33,278 nucleotides of DNA, from positions 1 through 33,278 of the forward strand of contig VEOV01000332.1 in assembly GCA_012026855.1 (NCBI GenBank), given 5' to 3'. The position numbers were made by a program, and so were the translations under genes. Shown here in pieces: positions 20,761 to 29,215 of the stretch (the stretch's first letter is position 1; each line of letters starts with the position of its first letter). The DNA comes from Geobacter sp. (GTDB taxonomy: Bacteria; Desulfobacterota; Desulfuromonadia; Geobacterales; DSM-12255). The notes beneath the pieces were generated by a model. It was not told the DNA's origin and searched no databases. It saw only the letters and a list, made by a program, of their open reading frames with translations.

Positions 20761-22626
20761 ATGCATGCCCCAATCGTCGACAGCTTCATAGCGCTTATCC
20801 TGATTGGCATTTCCTGGTTAACACTTACTGGAGCCGGCCTGCAGTTGCTAGGTTGGCTGAAATTTCCTGAGACCGGCCCAGCGGAGCGGCTTTTTCTCGC
20901 CTTTACCTGTGGTGCCGGGTTTACCGGCACCATCATTTTCCTAGCAGCAGCAGCCGGCCTGCTCATTTCCCCCTTGCTGTATACAGTTACGGTTCTGTTG
21001 GTTGCGGTGGCAATCCGCGGCTGGCAACAGGCCAGCCTGAACCGTCTCGATGTGATGCCCCCGCCCGTCGGCATCACGGAAAAATTATCTTTGTTTGCAG
21101 CATTGCTGCTGCTTATGACCGCACTGCTTCTGACGCTCACCCCCGAGATCGGCAAGGACGCCCTGGTTTACCACCTGGCAGCGCCGAAAATCTATCTCAA
21201 GCAGCACGGCTTCTCCTTCATCTCCGGCAACATCTTCTCGAACCTGCCGTTTCAGTCGGAAATGCTCTACATCCTGGCGCTGTTTCTGAAGGGGGACGTC
21301 CTGTCCAAGGGGATTAATTTCCTGGCACTTCCCATGCTCATGTTGGGCATGGTAGTCATGGCGACCCGCAAGCTCGGCAGCCGTTACCCCTACACCGGCG
21401 TTTTCGTCTTCGCCATGATCCCCACTGTTTTCGAGCTGTCTCACATGGCCTATGCCGATCTCTATGCGACACTGTTCGTGCTGGCCTCTTTTTATGCTTT
21501 TCTGCAGTGGCAGGAAAACAAGGAGCTGCGTTGGATCGGCCTGTGTGGGCTGTTTCTCGGCTTTGCCCTGGCCACCAAATACTCGGTGTTGATTCTGCCA
21601 CTCCTCGGTTTTCTCGGCATTCTCGTCCGGTTCCGGGACGGAGAGGACGGCAGGAAGCTGGTTGCCACCATTGCCGTTTTCACTGGTGCCATGATCATTG
21701 TCGGGGCTCCCTTTTACCTAAAAAACCTGGTTCTTACCGGTAATCCGCTCTACCCGTTTTTCTACGGCATATTCGGTGGCCGGGGCTTGGATGATGATCT
21801 GGCAAGGCTTTTCGAGGGGCTCTATCGCCATATGGGGATGGGGCGGCAACCGATTGATTATCTGCTGCTGCCGATTAATGTCAGTTTTTTTGCGAAGATG
21901 AACAGCAGCCGTTTCGATGGGCTGCTCAGCCCTATTTTTCTGCTGTTGCTCCCTCTCCTGTTGCGGGGCCGTGACCGGAGCCCCCATCTGACGACCTGCG
22001 GCATCTTTTGCGCCACATTTTTTCTCTTCTGGGCGGTTTCTTCTCAGGACATTCGCTATCTTACGCCAATTCTGCCGCTGCTGGCCGTATTCTGCGGAGT
22101 CGTACTTACCGCGCTGGCAGGCAGTAAAATCCTGCAAGCATATGCAGTTACCGTAATCCTTGCCTGCAGCGCTTTTAATATTGCCACTATTTATGAAGAG
22201 TTTGCCAAGATCAGACCGTTGCCCGTGCTGCTGGGGAGTGAGGCTCGCCAAGATTTCTTGAAGCGCAACCTGACCGTGTACGGCATGTACGACTATGCCA
22301 ATCGTAATCTTGTCCCCAAGGACAAGGTCTTTCTCGTTAACATGAAGAACTACTCCTTTCTGGCCGATTTCGACTGCTTTTCGGACAGCATGTTCGAGTC
22401 CTATTCCCTGAACAGGTTGCTGTCGCAGTCGGCAAGCCCGGAACAACTGCTTGCCGGCCTGGGCAGCTCAGGGTTCACCCACCTTATGTATGACGACAAT
22501 CATGTCACCGGAGCAAAAAGTCTGTTAGGTCCGCGGGAAATCCAGCTCTTCTCCGAGTTCAGAAAGAGCCGCCTGCAGCCAGTTTTCTCTGACCACACCT
22601 ACCGGTTGGAAAAGATTGTTTTTTGA
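20761..22626 (+). CDS. Multi-spanning membrane glycosyltransferase-like protein (GT-C/PMT-like)
   Basis: Many hydrophobic helices; TPEIGKDALVYHLAAPKIYLKQHGF acidic loop and DLYATLFVLASFYAFLQW. Start at ATG 20761 rather than listed 20458, which lies inside gatB. Confidence 0.75.
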   Translation: MHAPIVDSFIALILIGISWLTLTGAGLQLLGWLKFPETGPAERLFLAFTCGAGFTGTIIFLAAAAGLLISPLLYTVTVLLVAVAIRGWQQASLNRLDVMPPPVGITEKLSLFAALLLLMTALLLTLTPEIGKDALVYHLAAPKIYLKQHGFSFISGNIFSNLPFQSEMLYILALFLKGDVLSKGINFLALPMLMLGMVVMATRKLGSRYPYTGVFVFAMIPTVFELSHMAYADLYATLFVLASFYAFLQWQENKELRWIGLCGLFLGFALATKYSVLILPLLGFLGILVRFRDGEDGRKLVATIAVFTGAMIIVGAPFYLKNLVLTGNPLYPFFYGIFGGRGLDDDLARLFEGLYRHMGMGRQPIDYLLLPINVSFFAKMNSSRFDGLLSPIFLLLLPLLLRGRDRSPHLTTCGIFCATFFLFWAVSSQDIRYLTPILPLLAVFCGVVLTALAGSKILQAYAVTVILACSAFNIATIYEEFAKIRPLPVLLGSEARQDFLKRNLTVYGMYDYANRNLVPKDKVFLVNMKNYSFLADFDCFSDSMFESYSLNRLLSQSASPEQLLAGLGSSGFTHLMYDDNHVTGAKSLLGPREIQLFSEFRKSRLQPVFSDHTYRLEKIVF

Positions 22627-22740
22627 CAACAGCTGTACCCTGTTGCCATATCATGGGGGCAGGCTTGTCTGCAGGATGTTATCAGGCAGTTCAATTTTTT
22701 CAGGGTGATTGAGCCAACATCAGCTGGTCAGGGGGACATT

Positions 22741-23160
22741 ATGTTCGGCTGGTTCGGGAAGAAAGATGAGCGGCTGGAATTTGCGGACAACCGCGCTGCT
22801 TTTGAGTATGCCTGTGCCAACCTGCCGAACCGCATCCTGCTGGAAGCGGTGATCCCGGCGCTGGTTGAGGAGGAGGGGCGGCGCGGGCGGGACGGTGAGC
22901 GGACTTTCCTCGTTACCCTTGCTGCCGGGAACGGCGGCCGGCAGCTCTGGACCTGCACCCTGGCCGAGGCTGTGGACTGGCCTGTTGTGGGCGACTTTGT
23001 TGGCTTTCGCGTCGTGACCATTGCCGAAGACCTTGCCGACGAGCCGACGCCGATCGGCTATATTGCGGCGGTGCTGGCGCCGCTGCTGGTTGGCGGCAAA
23101 TACTGGAAAATTGCGCGCAACCTTACTCCAGACAACATCAAGCAGACCTTTCGTTACTAA
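22741..23160 (+). CDS. Hypothetical protein (139 aa)
   Basis: MFGWFGKKDERLEFADNRAAFEYACANLPN...; GGGGG ribosome-binding site before ATG 22741. Confidence 0.7.
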   Translation: MFGWFGKKDERLEFADNRAAFEYACANLPNRILLEAVIPALVEEEGRRGRDGERTFLVTLAAGNGGRQLWTCTLAEAVDWPVVGDFVGFRVVTIAEDLADEPTPIGYIAAVLAPLLVGGKYWKIARNLTPDNIKQTFRY

Positions 23161-23170
23161 AAGGATACTT

Positions 23171-23656
23171 ATGTCAGCCCCATGGTGGAAAAATTCCCGC
23201 GGCGAGCTGTTCGTGGCCACCCAGTTCATCGTCTTCGCTCTGGTGGCCTTCGGGCCGCGGACGCTGTCAATCTTTCCCGGGTGGCCGGACGGCGCCCGGA
23301 TTGTCGGCGTTTATGCCGGCGGGTTGCTGCTCTGCTCTGGAGTCGCTCTGGCAACAGCCGGCACATTCGGCCTCGGCCGCAACCTCACCCCCCTCATCAT
23401 CCCGAAAAGCGGCGCTGTCCTCCTGGAAACCGGGGCCTACAGCCTGGTGCGCCATCCGATCTACTCGGGCCTGCTGCAGATGGCCTTCGGCTGGGGGCTC
23501 TGGGTGCATGGCTGGCTGACCCTCGGCTATGGTCTGGTCCTGCTGGTGATTTTTGATCTGAAATCAAGGCGGGAGGAAAAGTTTCTGCAACAGATCTTCC
23601 CCGGTTACGGGGCCTACTCAAGCCGTGTCAAGCGGCTCATTCCCTTCATTTACTGA
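23171..23656 (+). CDS. Isoprenylcysteine carboxyl methyltransferase-like membrane methyltransferase
   Basis: GAYSLVRHPIYSGLLQMAFGWGLW and EEKFLQQIFPGYGAYSSRVKRLIPFIY motifs; ATG 23171. Confidence 0.85.
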   Translation: MSAPWWKNSRGELFVATQFIVFALVAFGPRTLSIFPGWPDGARIVGVYAGGLLLCSGVALATAGTFGLGRNLTPLIIPKSGAVLLETGAYSLVRHPIYSGLLQMAFGWGLWVHGWLTLGYGLVLLVIFDLKSRREEKFLQQIFPGYGAYSSRVKRLIPFIY

Positions 23657-23680
23657 TACCGCCTCCATAGCAGGGCGCTA

Positions 23681-23772
23681 GCTTCGTTGGCTTGTCTTCG
23701 GCTGCCAACGTACCTGAGTGTACACCTCGCAACCTCAATCTTCGCCGCCTTGATATCATCCTTGATCTGAAA
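23681..23772. repeat. Putative dispersed intergenic repeat with internal stem CGTTGG/CCAACG
   Basis: GCTTCGTTGGCTTGTCTTCGGCTGCCAACGTACCTGAGTGTACACCTCGCAACCTCAATCTTCGCCGCCTTGATATCA; non-coding, shares sub-motifs with 26146-26265. Confidence 0.5.
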
Positions 23773-23780
23773 TCGGTACG

Positions 23781-23834
23781 AGATTCCTGCTGCTCCTGTT
23801 CGATGGGCCTCAAACAGTGAACAGCAGGGAATCT
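23781..23834. other. Hairpin AGATTCCTGCTG / CAGCAGGGAATCT downstream of the cupin gene
   Basis: 12-bp arms with a single bulge just beyond the cupin stop on the minus strand; alternative inner pairing TGTTC/GAACA. Confidence 0.65.
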
Positions 23835-23847
23835 GGCGGCGTTGCCG

Positions 23848-24186
23848 TTATTCTGCCGCTGCCCGGATCATCACCAGCATCATTTTAAACTGTTGCACCG
23901 CCTTGAGGGAATGGGGGGTATTGGCCGGCATGATGATGAACTCACCGGCGGTAACATTCTGTGCTACGCCGGCAATGGTCACCTCGGCGGTACCGTCGAC
24001 TATCTGTACAAAAGCATCATAGGGAACGGTATGTTCGCTCAGCCCCTGACCGGCATCGAAAGAGAACAGGGTAATGGTGCCGACTTTCCGGTCGATGAGG
24101 GTGCGGCTGATAATTGAACCGGGGTGATAGTTGACCAGTTCACTGGTCTCCACTGCTTTGCCGATGAAATCAGTAGGGTTGCTCAT
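23848..24186 (-). CDS. Small single-domain cupin
   Basis: SEHTVPYDAFVQIVDGTAEVTIAG...GEFIIMPANTPHSLKA; AAGGAG ribosome-binding site and ATG 24186, 10 nt after the cbiL stop. Confidence 0.88.
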   Translation of the reverse strand: MSNPTDFIGKAVETSELVNYHPGSIISRTLIDRKVGTITLFSFDAGQGLSEHTVPYDAFVQIVDGTAEVTIAGVAQNVTAGEFIIMPANTPHSLKAVQQFKMMLVMIRAAAE

Positions 24187-24196
24187 GCTGTTCTCC

Positions 24197-24904
24197 TTAT
24201 TTCCTGATGATAAGCATTGACAGGTAATCAAGCTTTTTGCCGGCCAGCGAGGCCAGGTCGACCACAACCTCCTCCTGCTCCGAACCGACCCGGCGGATGA
24301 AGGCGCCGCTCTTCTCCAGCCCCAGCTCTTCCAGCATGGCGTAGACCCGGTCGAACACCCGGCTGACTTTCATCAGGACGATGGTGTCGAAGTCCAGCAG
24401 GGTCTGTCTCAGTTCAGCGTCGGCATAGGTGGCCGGAAGAATGGCGATCCGCTCACCGGCCATCCCCAGGGGGATGCCGGCGGCCGCTGCGGCCGCATTG
24501 ATGCAGGAGATGCCGGGGATGATCTCGATCGGCACATCGGGGCGTTTGGCGCGCAGGATCCGGTAAATGTAGAGGAAGGTGGAGTAAAGCAGCGGGTCGC
24601 CGATGGTGATGAAGGCCACATCAAGGCCGGCATCGACCCTGGTCAGCACCTCGTCGGCCGCCTTCTGCCAGAACTCTTCCAGCAGGGACTCGTCCTTGCT
24701 CATGGGAAAGAGCTGGGTGATGATCTCCTGGGTGAGCGGGTTGACGATGCCTTTGACAATGGAGAGGGCGTAGCTGGCGGCATCGGCCTGACCGGTTGGC
24801 GTGCAGATGACTTTTGCCGTGCGCAGGACCCGCTCGGCCTTGCGGGTGATAAGTTCGGGGTCGCCGGGGCCGACGCCGACGGCGTAGATTTTTGCCACGG
24901 TCAA
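24197..24904 (-). CDS. cbiL: Precorrin-2/cobalt-factor II C20-methyltransferase
   Basis: AKIYAVGVGPGDPELITRKAERVLRTAKVICTPTG; TTG at 24904 (TTGA overlap with cbiET) or GTG at 24898 as start. Confidence 0.92.
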   Translation of the reverse strand: MTVAKIYAVGVGPGDPELITRKAERVLRTAKVICTPTGQADAASYALSIVKGIVNPLTQEIITQLFPMSKDESLLEEFWQKAADEVLTRVDAGLDVAFITIGDPLLYSTFLYIYRILRAKRPDVPIEIIPGISCINAAAAAAGIPLGMAGERIAILPATYADAELRQTLLDFDTIVLMKVSRVFDRVYAMLEELGLEKSGAFIRRVGSEQEEVVVDLASLAGKKLDYLSMLIIRK

Positions 24905-26115
24905 TACTCCTTGGCGGCAGAGATGATGTAGACCGGGTTCTGCGCCTCCAGCAGCTTGTATTCGCTGAGCGGCTTGGTCTTGGCAATATTGACGCAGGTT
25001 ACCTCAACGGCATAGCCGTGGTCCTCAAGGAACTCCACCGACTTGGTCAGGGTGTTGATGGTAACGGCATTGAGGACAATCAGCCCTTCAGGCTTGAGGC
25101 GCCGGTCCACTGTTTCGATGACCTCTTCCAGCATGCCGCCGGAGCCGCCGATAAAGACCCGGTCCGGGTCGGGCAGGTCCTCAAGCACGGCCGGAGCATC
25201 CCCTTCGATCAGCTTGACGTTTCTGGCAACAAATTTTTTCAGATTTTCACGGATGAAACTGACGCACTGGGGGTTATGTTCGATGGCAAACAGCTTGCCG
25301 TTGGGGACCAGGTTGCTGGCCTCGATGGAGACAGAGCCGCTGCCGGCGCCGATGTCCCAGACAACCAGGTCGTCCTGGAGCTGCAGTTTTGCCAGGGTGA
25401 CGGCCCTCACCTCCTGCTTGGTGATCAGCTTCTTGACCGTGGCAAACTCATCGTCGGAGATGCCGATAAGCGGGTAGTGCACCAGGTTGGGCTCCCACGC
25501 CTTGATGAGGATGAGGATGTTCAGCTCGGCAGAGGGGAGGTCGAGCAGCCCCCTGACATCGGTCTTGGTGAACTTTTCACCCGGCAGGCCCATCTCCTCG
25601 CAGAGCCACGCCTCGTAACCGTCGGCGCCACGCTCCAGCAGCTCACGGGCGATGACCGCCGGAGTATTGACCTTGTCGGTGAGGATGGCGGCTTTTTCCG
25701 AAGCGATGATCCGGTCGATGGAGCGCCCCAGCCCCCGGCCATGGACCGAGATGAAGACGGCGTCGTCCCACGGCTCCTTGATCATGGCAAAGGCGTACTG
25801 CACGCTGGTGACATTGGGGTAAATCTCGATCCGCTCCTTGGGCAGGTTGCGCATCAGGAAACGGCCGATGCCGAAGAAGTTGGGGTCGCCGGAGCCGAGC
25901 ACGACACAGCGTTTCTCCGTAGTCCGGAGCTGCTCCAGCATGATGGAGAGATCTCCCAGCAGCTGCTTTTCACCGGCAAAATCAGGGAAATTGTCAAGAT
26001 GGCGCTGATGGCCGATGAGCAGATCAGCAGTCCTGATTACCTCCAGGGCCTTGCTCCCCAGCCCTTCCCAGCCGGTAATCCCGGCGCCGACCAAGTGAAT
26101 TTTCTGCTGTGACAT
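24901..26115 (-). CDS. cbiET: Precorrin-6Y methylase/decarboxylase fusion CbiE-CbiT (CobL-type)
   Basis: N-terminal IHLVGAGITGWEGL (CbiE) and C-terminal VWDIGAGSGSVSIEASNLVPNGKLFAIE (CbiT SAM-binding). ATG 26115 with GAGGAG preferred over 26130. Confidence 0.92.
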   Translation of the reverse strand: MSQQKIHLVGAGITGWEGLGSKALEVIRTADLLIGHQRHLDNFPDFAGEKQLLGDLSIMLEQLRTTEKRCVVLGSGDPNFFGIGRFLMRNLPKERIEIYPNVTSVQYAFAMIKEPWDDAVFISVHGRGLGRSIDRIIASEKAAILTDKVNTPAVIARELLERGADGYEAWLCEEMGLPGEKFTKTDVRGLLDLPSAELNILILIKAWEPNLVHYPLIGISDDEFATVKKLITKQEVRAVTLAKLQLQDDLVVWDIGAGSGSVSIEASNLVPNGKLFAIEHNPQCVSFIRENLKKFVARNVKLIEGDAPAVLEDLPDPDRVFIGGSGGMLEEVIETVDRRLKPEGLIVLNAVTINTLTKSVEFLEDHGYAVEVTCVNIAKTKPLSEYKLLEAQNPVYIISAAKEY

Positions 26116-26145
26116 AGTTTTTCTCCTCAAATGGGAAAAATCCCG

Positions 26146-26265
26146 CAGGGCGCAAATTTTTCGTTAGATCAAGGCGGTCAAGTAGTGACGCGGAGGCCTG
26201 GCAGCGCCAAGCCGCACAAGGAATTACGCAGACCAACGCCGATATCACGGAAAAGTTGCGCCCTG
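26146..26265. repeat. 120-bp inverted-repeat element between cbiD and cbiET
   Basis: CAGGGCGCAAATTTTTC (26146-26162) and GAAAAGTTGCGCCCTG (26250-26265) as terminal arms; ends 1 bp from the cbiD stop. Confidence 0.88.
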
Positions 26266-26266
26266 G

Positions 26267-27340
26267 TCAGGCGAAATATAGCATTTCTCCGTGATACCCT
26301 GCCAGCAAAACCCTGACAGAAAGTTCAGGGGCCATTGTTACTGCCGCTGCTCTGGTCCTGCGGCAGACAAGTTCCATGAGGCTGGCGTCATACTCAGAAT
26401 CCACCAGCACCTGGCGGGCCGTATTGGCACTCTGGCAGAGCTGTTCGAAGCGGGCGGTTGCTGGTGCTGCTGCGCACCATCTGGCCAGTTCCTGCAGGTC
26501 CAGCTCCGAAGATGATACGTGGGTCTGTTCGTGGCCGCAGGCGATCTTCAGCAGTTTGGCAAACTGGCCGGCAACGATGACCTCCTTGACCCCCTTGTGC
26601 TCACAGGCCTGCAGGGCATAACCGACGTGGTCTCCCATCATCACGTAGCACTCTTCCGGGCATTGTCCGGAGAGTTTTTTATCTGCCACCAGTTCGCTGG
26701 TCCTGCCCGTTGAAAGGATAACTGTTTCGCTACCGGATGCAAGGGCAACATCGATGGCACAGTCCAGGGTGTCGGTCCAGGCCTTGGTGGAGATTGGCTT
26801 GACAATGCCGGTGGTGCCGAGGATGGAGAGCCCGCCGACTATGCCGAGGCGCTCGTTGAGGGTTTTTTTGGCGAGCTCCCTGCCGTTGGGGATGCTGATG
26901 GTGATGGTGAAGGTAGCCGGGATGCAGCGCATGGCCAGCACTTCCTTAACCCCCTCGAAGATCATGCTGCGTGGCACCGGATTAATGGCCCACTCACCGG
27001 GTTTGACCGCCAGGCCCGGCTTGGTGACTCTGCCGATACCTTCACCCCCTTGCAGAACGATGGCATGGGGGGTGAAAAACTCGACGCTGACATCGGCATG
27101 GATTTCGGCGCCATTGGTGACGTCCGGGTCGTCCCCGGCATCCTTGACCACGTAGCAGGCGGCGCCGTTGGCAGTCAAATGCTGGCCGTGCAGCCTGAAC
27201 TTTACCCCATTGGCAGCCGGAAGATTAATCTCCACTTCGTCGATCAGCCGCCGGTCCCGGAGCATTAGCGCCGCCCCCTTGGCGGCCGCTGCGGCGCAGG
27301 CACCGGTTGTGAAACCGTATTTCAGGGGTGCCTTGCTCAA
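26267..27340 (-). CDS. cbiD: Cobalt-precorrin-5B (C1)-methyltransferase
   Basis: LKYGFTTGACAAAAAKGAALML...; GGLSILGTTGIVKPIS. Confidence 0.96.
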   Translation of the reverse strand: MSKAPLKYGFTTGACAAAAAKGAALMLRDRRLIDEVEINLPAANGVKFRLHGQHLTANGAACYVVKDAGDDPDVTNGAEIHADVSVEFFTPHAIVLQGGEGIGRVTKPGLAVKPGEWAINPVPRSMIFEGVKEVLAMRCIPATFTITISIPNGRELAKKTLNERLGIVGGLSILGTTGIVKPISTKAWTDTLDCAIDVALASGSETVILSTGRTSELVADKKLSGQCPEECYVMMGDHVGYALQACEHKGVKEVIVAGQFAKLLKIACGHEQTHVSSSELDLQELARWCAAAPATARFEQLCQSANTARQVLVDSEYDASLMELVCRRTRAAAVTMAPELSVRVLLAGYHGEMLYFA

Positions 27341-27993
27341 GGAGCAGTCCGTTCGGCTGCCAGGATCAGCAGGGCATTAAGCACTGCGGCGGCCACATTG
27401 GAGCCCCCTTTGCGGCCACGATTGGTGATGAACGGAATGCCGTACTGCGTGGCAACGGTCAGCAGTTCTTCCTTGCTCTCGGCGGCGCCGACAAAGCCGA
27501 CCGGCAGCCCGACGATCAGATCGGGGCGCAGGCCCTCTTCCCGCACCTGGCGCAGCAGCTCGAACAGGGCGGTCGGCGCGTTGCCGATGACAAAGATACC
27601 GTTGCCGGCAGTGGCGGTTGCCTTGCGCATCGCCATGATGGAGCGGGTGCCGCCGCGCTCCTTCGCCTCGGCAGCCACAGCCGCATCAGCCACATGGCAG
27701 GCCAGGGGAGCGCCGAACTTGGCCAGATTCATCTTGTTGATTCCGGCGAGCGCCATGTTGGTGTCGGTCACCACCCCCCGACCGGCCTTGAACGCCTCAC
27801 AGGCGGCATCGATTGCCGTGGCAGAGATTACCACTGTTCTGGCGTAATCGAAATCTGCCGAGGTGTGGATCATTCTCCTGACGATCTGCCAGCTGTCGCC
27901 CGGCCAGCCATGCTCTCCGGCCTCGCTGTCAATAATCCGGAAGGACTCTGCCTCGATCTCCTCCGGCTTGAGATGCACCGACATCAGTGCCAC
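27337..27993 (-). CDS. cbiC: Precorrin-8X / cobalt-precorrin-8 methylmutase
   Basis: ESFRIIDSEAGEHG...VVTDTNMALAGINK...GNAPTALFELLR...GLPVGFVGAAESKE. Confidence 0.96.
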   Translation of the reverse strand: MALMSVHLKPEEIEAESFRIIDSEAGEHGWPGDSWQIVRRMIHTSADFDYARTVVISATAIDAACEAFKAGRGVVTDTNMALAGINKMNLAKFGAPLACHVADAAVAAEAKERGGTRSIMAMRKATATAGNGIFVIGNAPTALFELLRQVREEGLRPDLIVGLPVGFVGAAESKEELLTVATQYGIPFITNRGRKGGSNVAAAVLNALLILAAERTAP

Positions 27994-28367
27994 CCTGCCT
28001 TGGCTAGACCTGCACCGATCCGCTCGGTGACTATCTCGGCCAGCTTCCTGTGGGCGCCGAGGTGCGATCCCATGACCATCTCCAGGCCGGGGTGGCGCTG
28101 CTGCGCCGCCTCGAGCTCTTCCGGCAGGTCGTGCTGCACATGGGCCCCCATGAAGAGGAAGTAGGGGATCAGCAGGATGCGCGTTGCCCCTTTGGCCACG
28201 CAGTTGTCGACCCCCTGCTGGATATTCGGCTCATGCATCTCCCGGAACGATACCTCGACAATCTCGTGACCGGTCATCTCCTGCACCATTTTCGCCACCT
28301 CGCGGGCGGCGTCATTGGCCTCGGCAATGCGGCTGCCGTGTGCCATGAGTAGAATTGCTGTTTTCAT
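27984..28367 (-). CDS. cbiX: Sirohydrochlorin cobaltochelatase, short single-domain form
   Basis: AILLMAHGSRIAEAND...RILLIPYFLFMGAHVQHDLPEEL; 127 aa. Confidence 0.9.
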   Translation of the reverse strand: MKTAILLMAHGSRIAEANDAAREVAKMVQEMTGHEIVEVSFREMHEPNIQQGVDNCVAKGATRILLIPYFLFMGAHVQHDLPEELEAAQQRHPGLEMVMGSHLGAHRKLAEIVTERIGAGLAKAGWH

Positions 28368-29215
28368 AAAGACCCTTTCAGTAGTGACTTTGCTGCAGTA
28401 ATCTTTGTTTTTGCCTCGTCAATGGTCAGCGGCAGCCGCTCCAGCTGCAACCCGTCAGCCCCCAGCTGCCAGCAGAGCTCGGCAACGTAGGGGAGCCTCA
28501 GCTTGACGGCGGCCATCTCCTCAGGGGAACTGAACAGCTCGGTCGCGCTCCCCGAACAGACCAGCCGCCCTTTGGCGAGAATATGCACCTGCTCAACAAA
28601 GAGCGGCACCAGGTCAACCGCGTGGGTGGCCATGACGATGGTTACGTTGTTGCTGCGATTCAGTTTCTGCAGCAGCGCCAGCATGCGCAGTTCGCCGACC
28701 GGATCCAGCCCGGCGGTCGGTTCGTCCAGCAGGAGGATTTCATGTCCCATGGCCAGCAGTCCGGCGATGCAGACCCGTTTTTTCTGGCCGTAGCTCAGGT
28801 GGTGGATGTTCCGGGCAGCATCGGCCGTCATCTCCACCTGCTCCAGGGCGGCTATAACCCGGCGGCTGACTTCGTCTTCGCCAAAGCCCATGTTACGAGG
28901 GCCAAAGGCAACATCTTCACTGACCGAGTGGGCGAAGAGCTGGTCATCGGGGTTCTGGAAGACCAGGCCGACCTTGCGGTAGATCTCTTTCGGATGGAGC
29001 TTGAGAATATTCTGTCCGTCCAGGAGCACGCTGCCGCGGTAATCCCGGATCAGGCCATCCATGGCCTTCAGCAGGGTGGTCTTGCCGGAGCCGTTGGCCC
29101 CCAGCAGGGCATGGAACTCCCCCTGCCGCACTTCGAGCCGGATGTCGGTCAGGGCGGCAGTGCCGTCGGGGTAGGCAAAGGAAGCTATGTCTACGGCCAG
29201 GCGGACAGCAGTCAT
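28364..29215 (-). CDS. cbiO: Cobalt ECF transporter ATPase
   Basis: ALLGANGSGKTTLLKAMDGL, Q-loop VGLVFQNPDDQLFAHSVSEDVAFGPRNMG, LSYGQKKRVCIAGLLAM, LLLDEPTAGLDP. Confidence 0.96.
   Translation of the reverse strand: MTAVRLAVDIASFAYPDGTAALTDIRLEVRQGEFHALLGANGSGKTTLLKAMDGLIRDYRGSVLLDGQNILKLHPKEIYRKVGLVFQNPDDQLFAHSVSEDVAFGPRNMGFGEDEVSRRVIAALEQVEMTADAARNIHHLSYGQKKRVCIAGLLAMGHEILLLDEPTAGLDPVGELRMLALLQKLNRSNNVTIVMATHAVDLVPLFVEQVHILAKGRLVCSGSATELFSSPEEMAAVKLRLPYVAELCWQLGADGLQLERLPLTIDEAKTKITAAKSLLKGSL

Noticed and set aside
24892-26112. 406-aa plus-strand ORF opposite cbiET
   Set aside because: Shadow ORF; cbiET motifs on the minus strand are clear.
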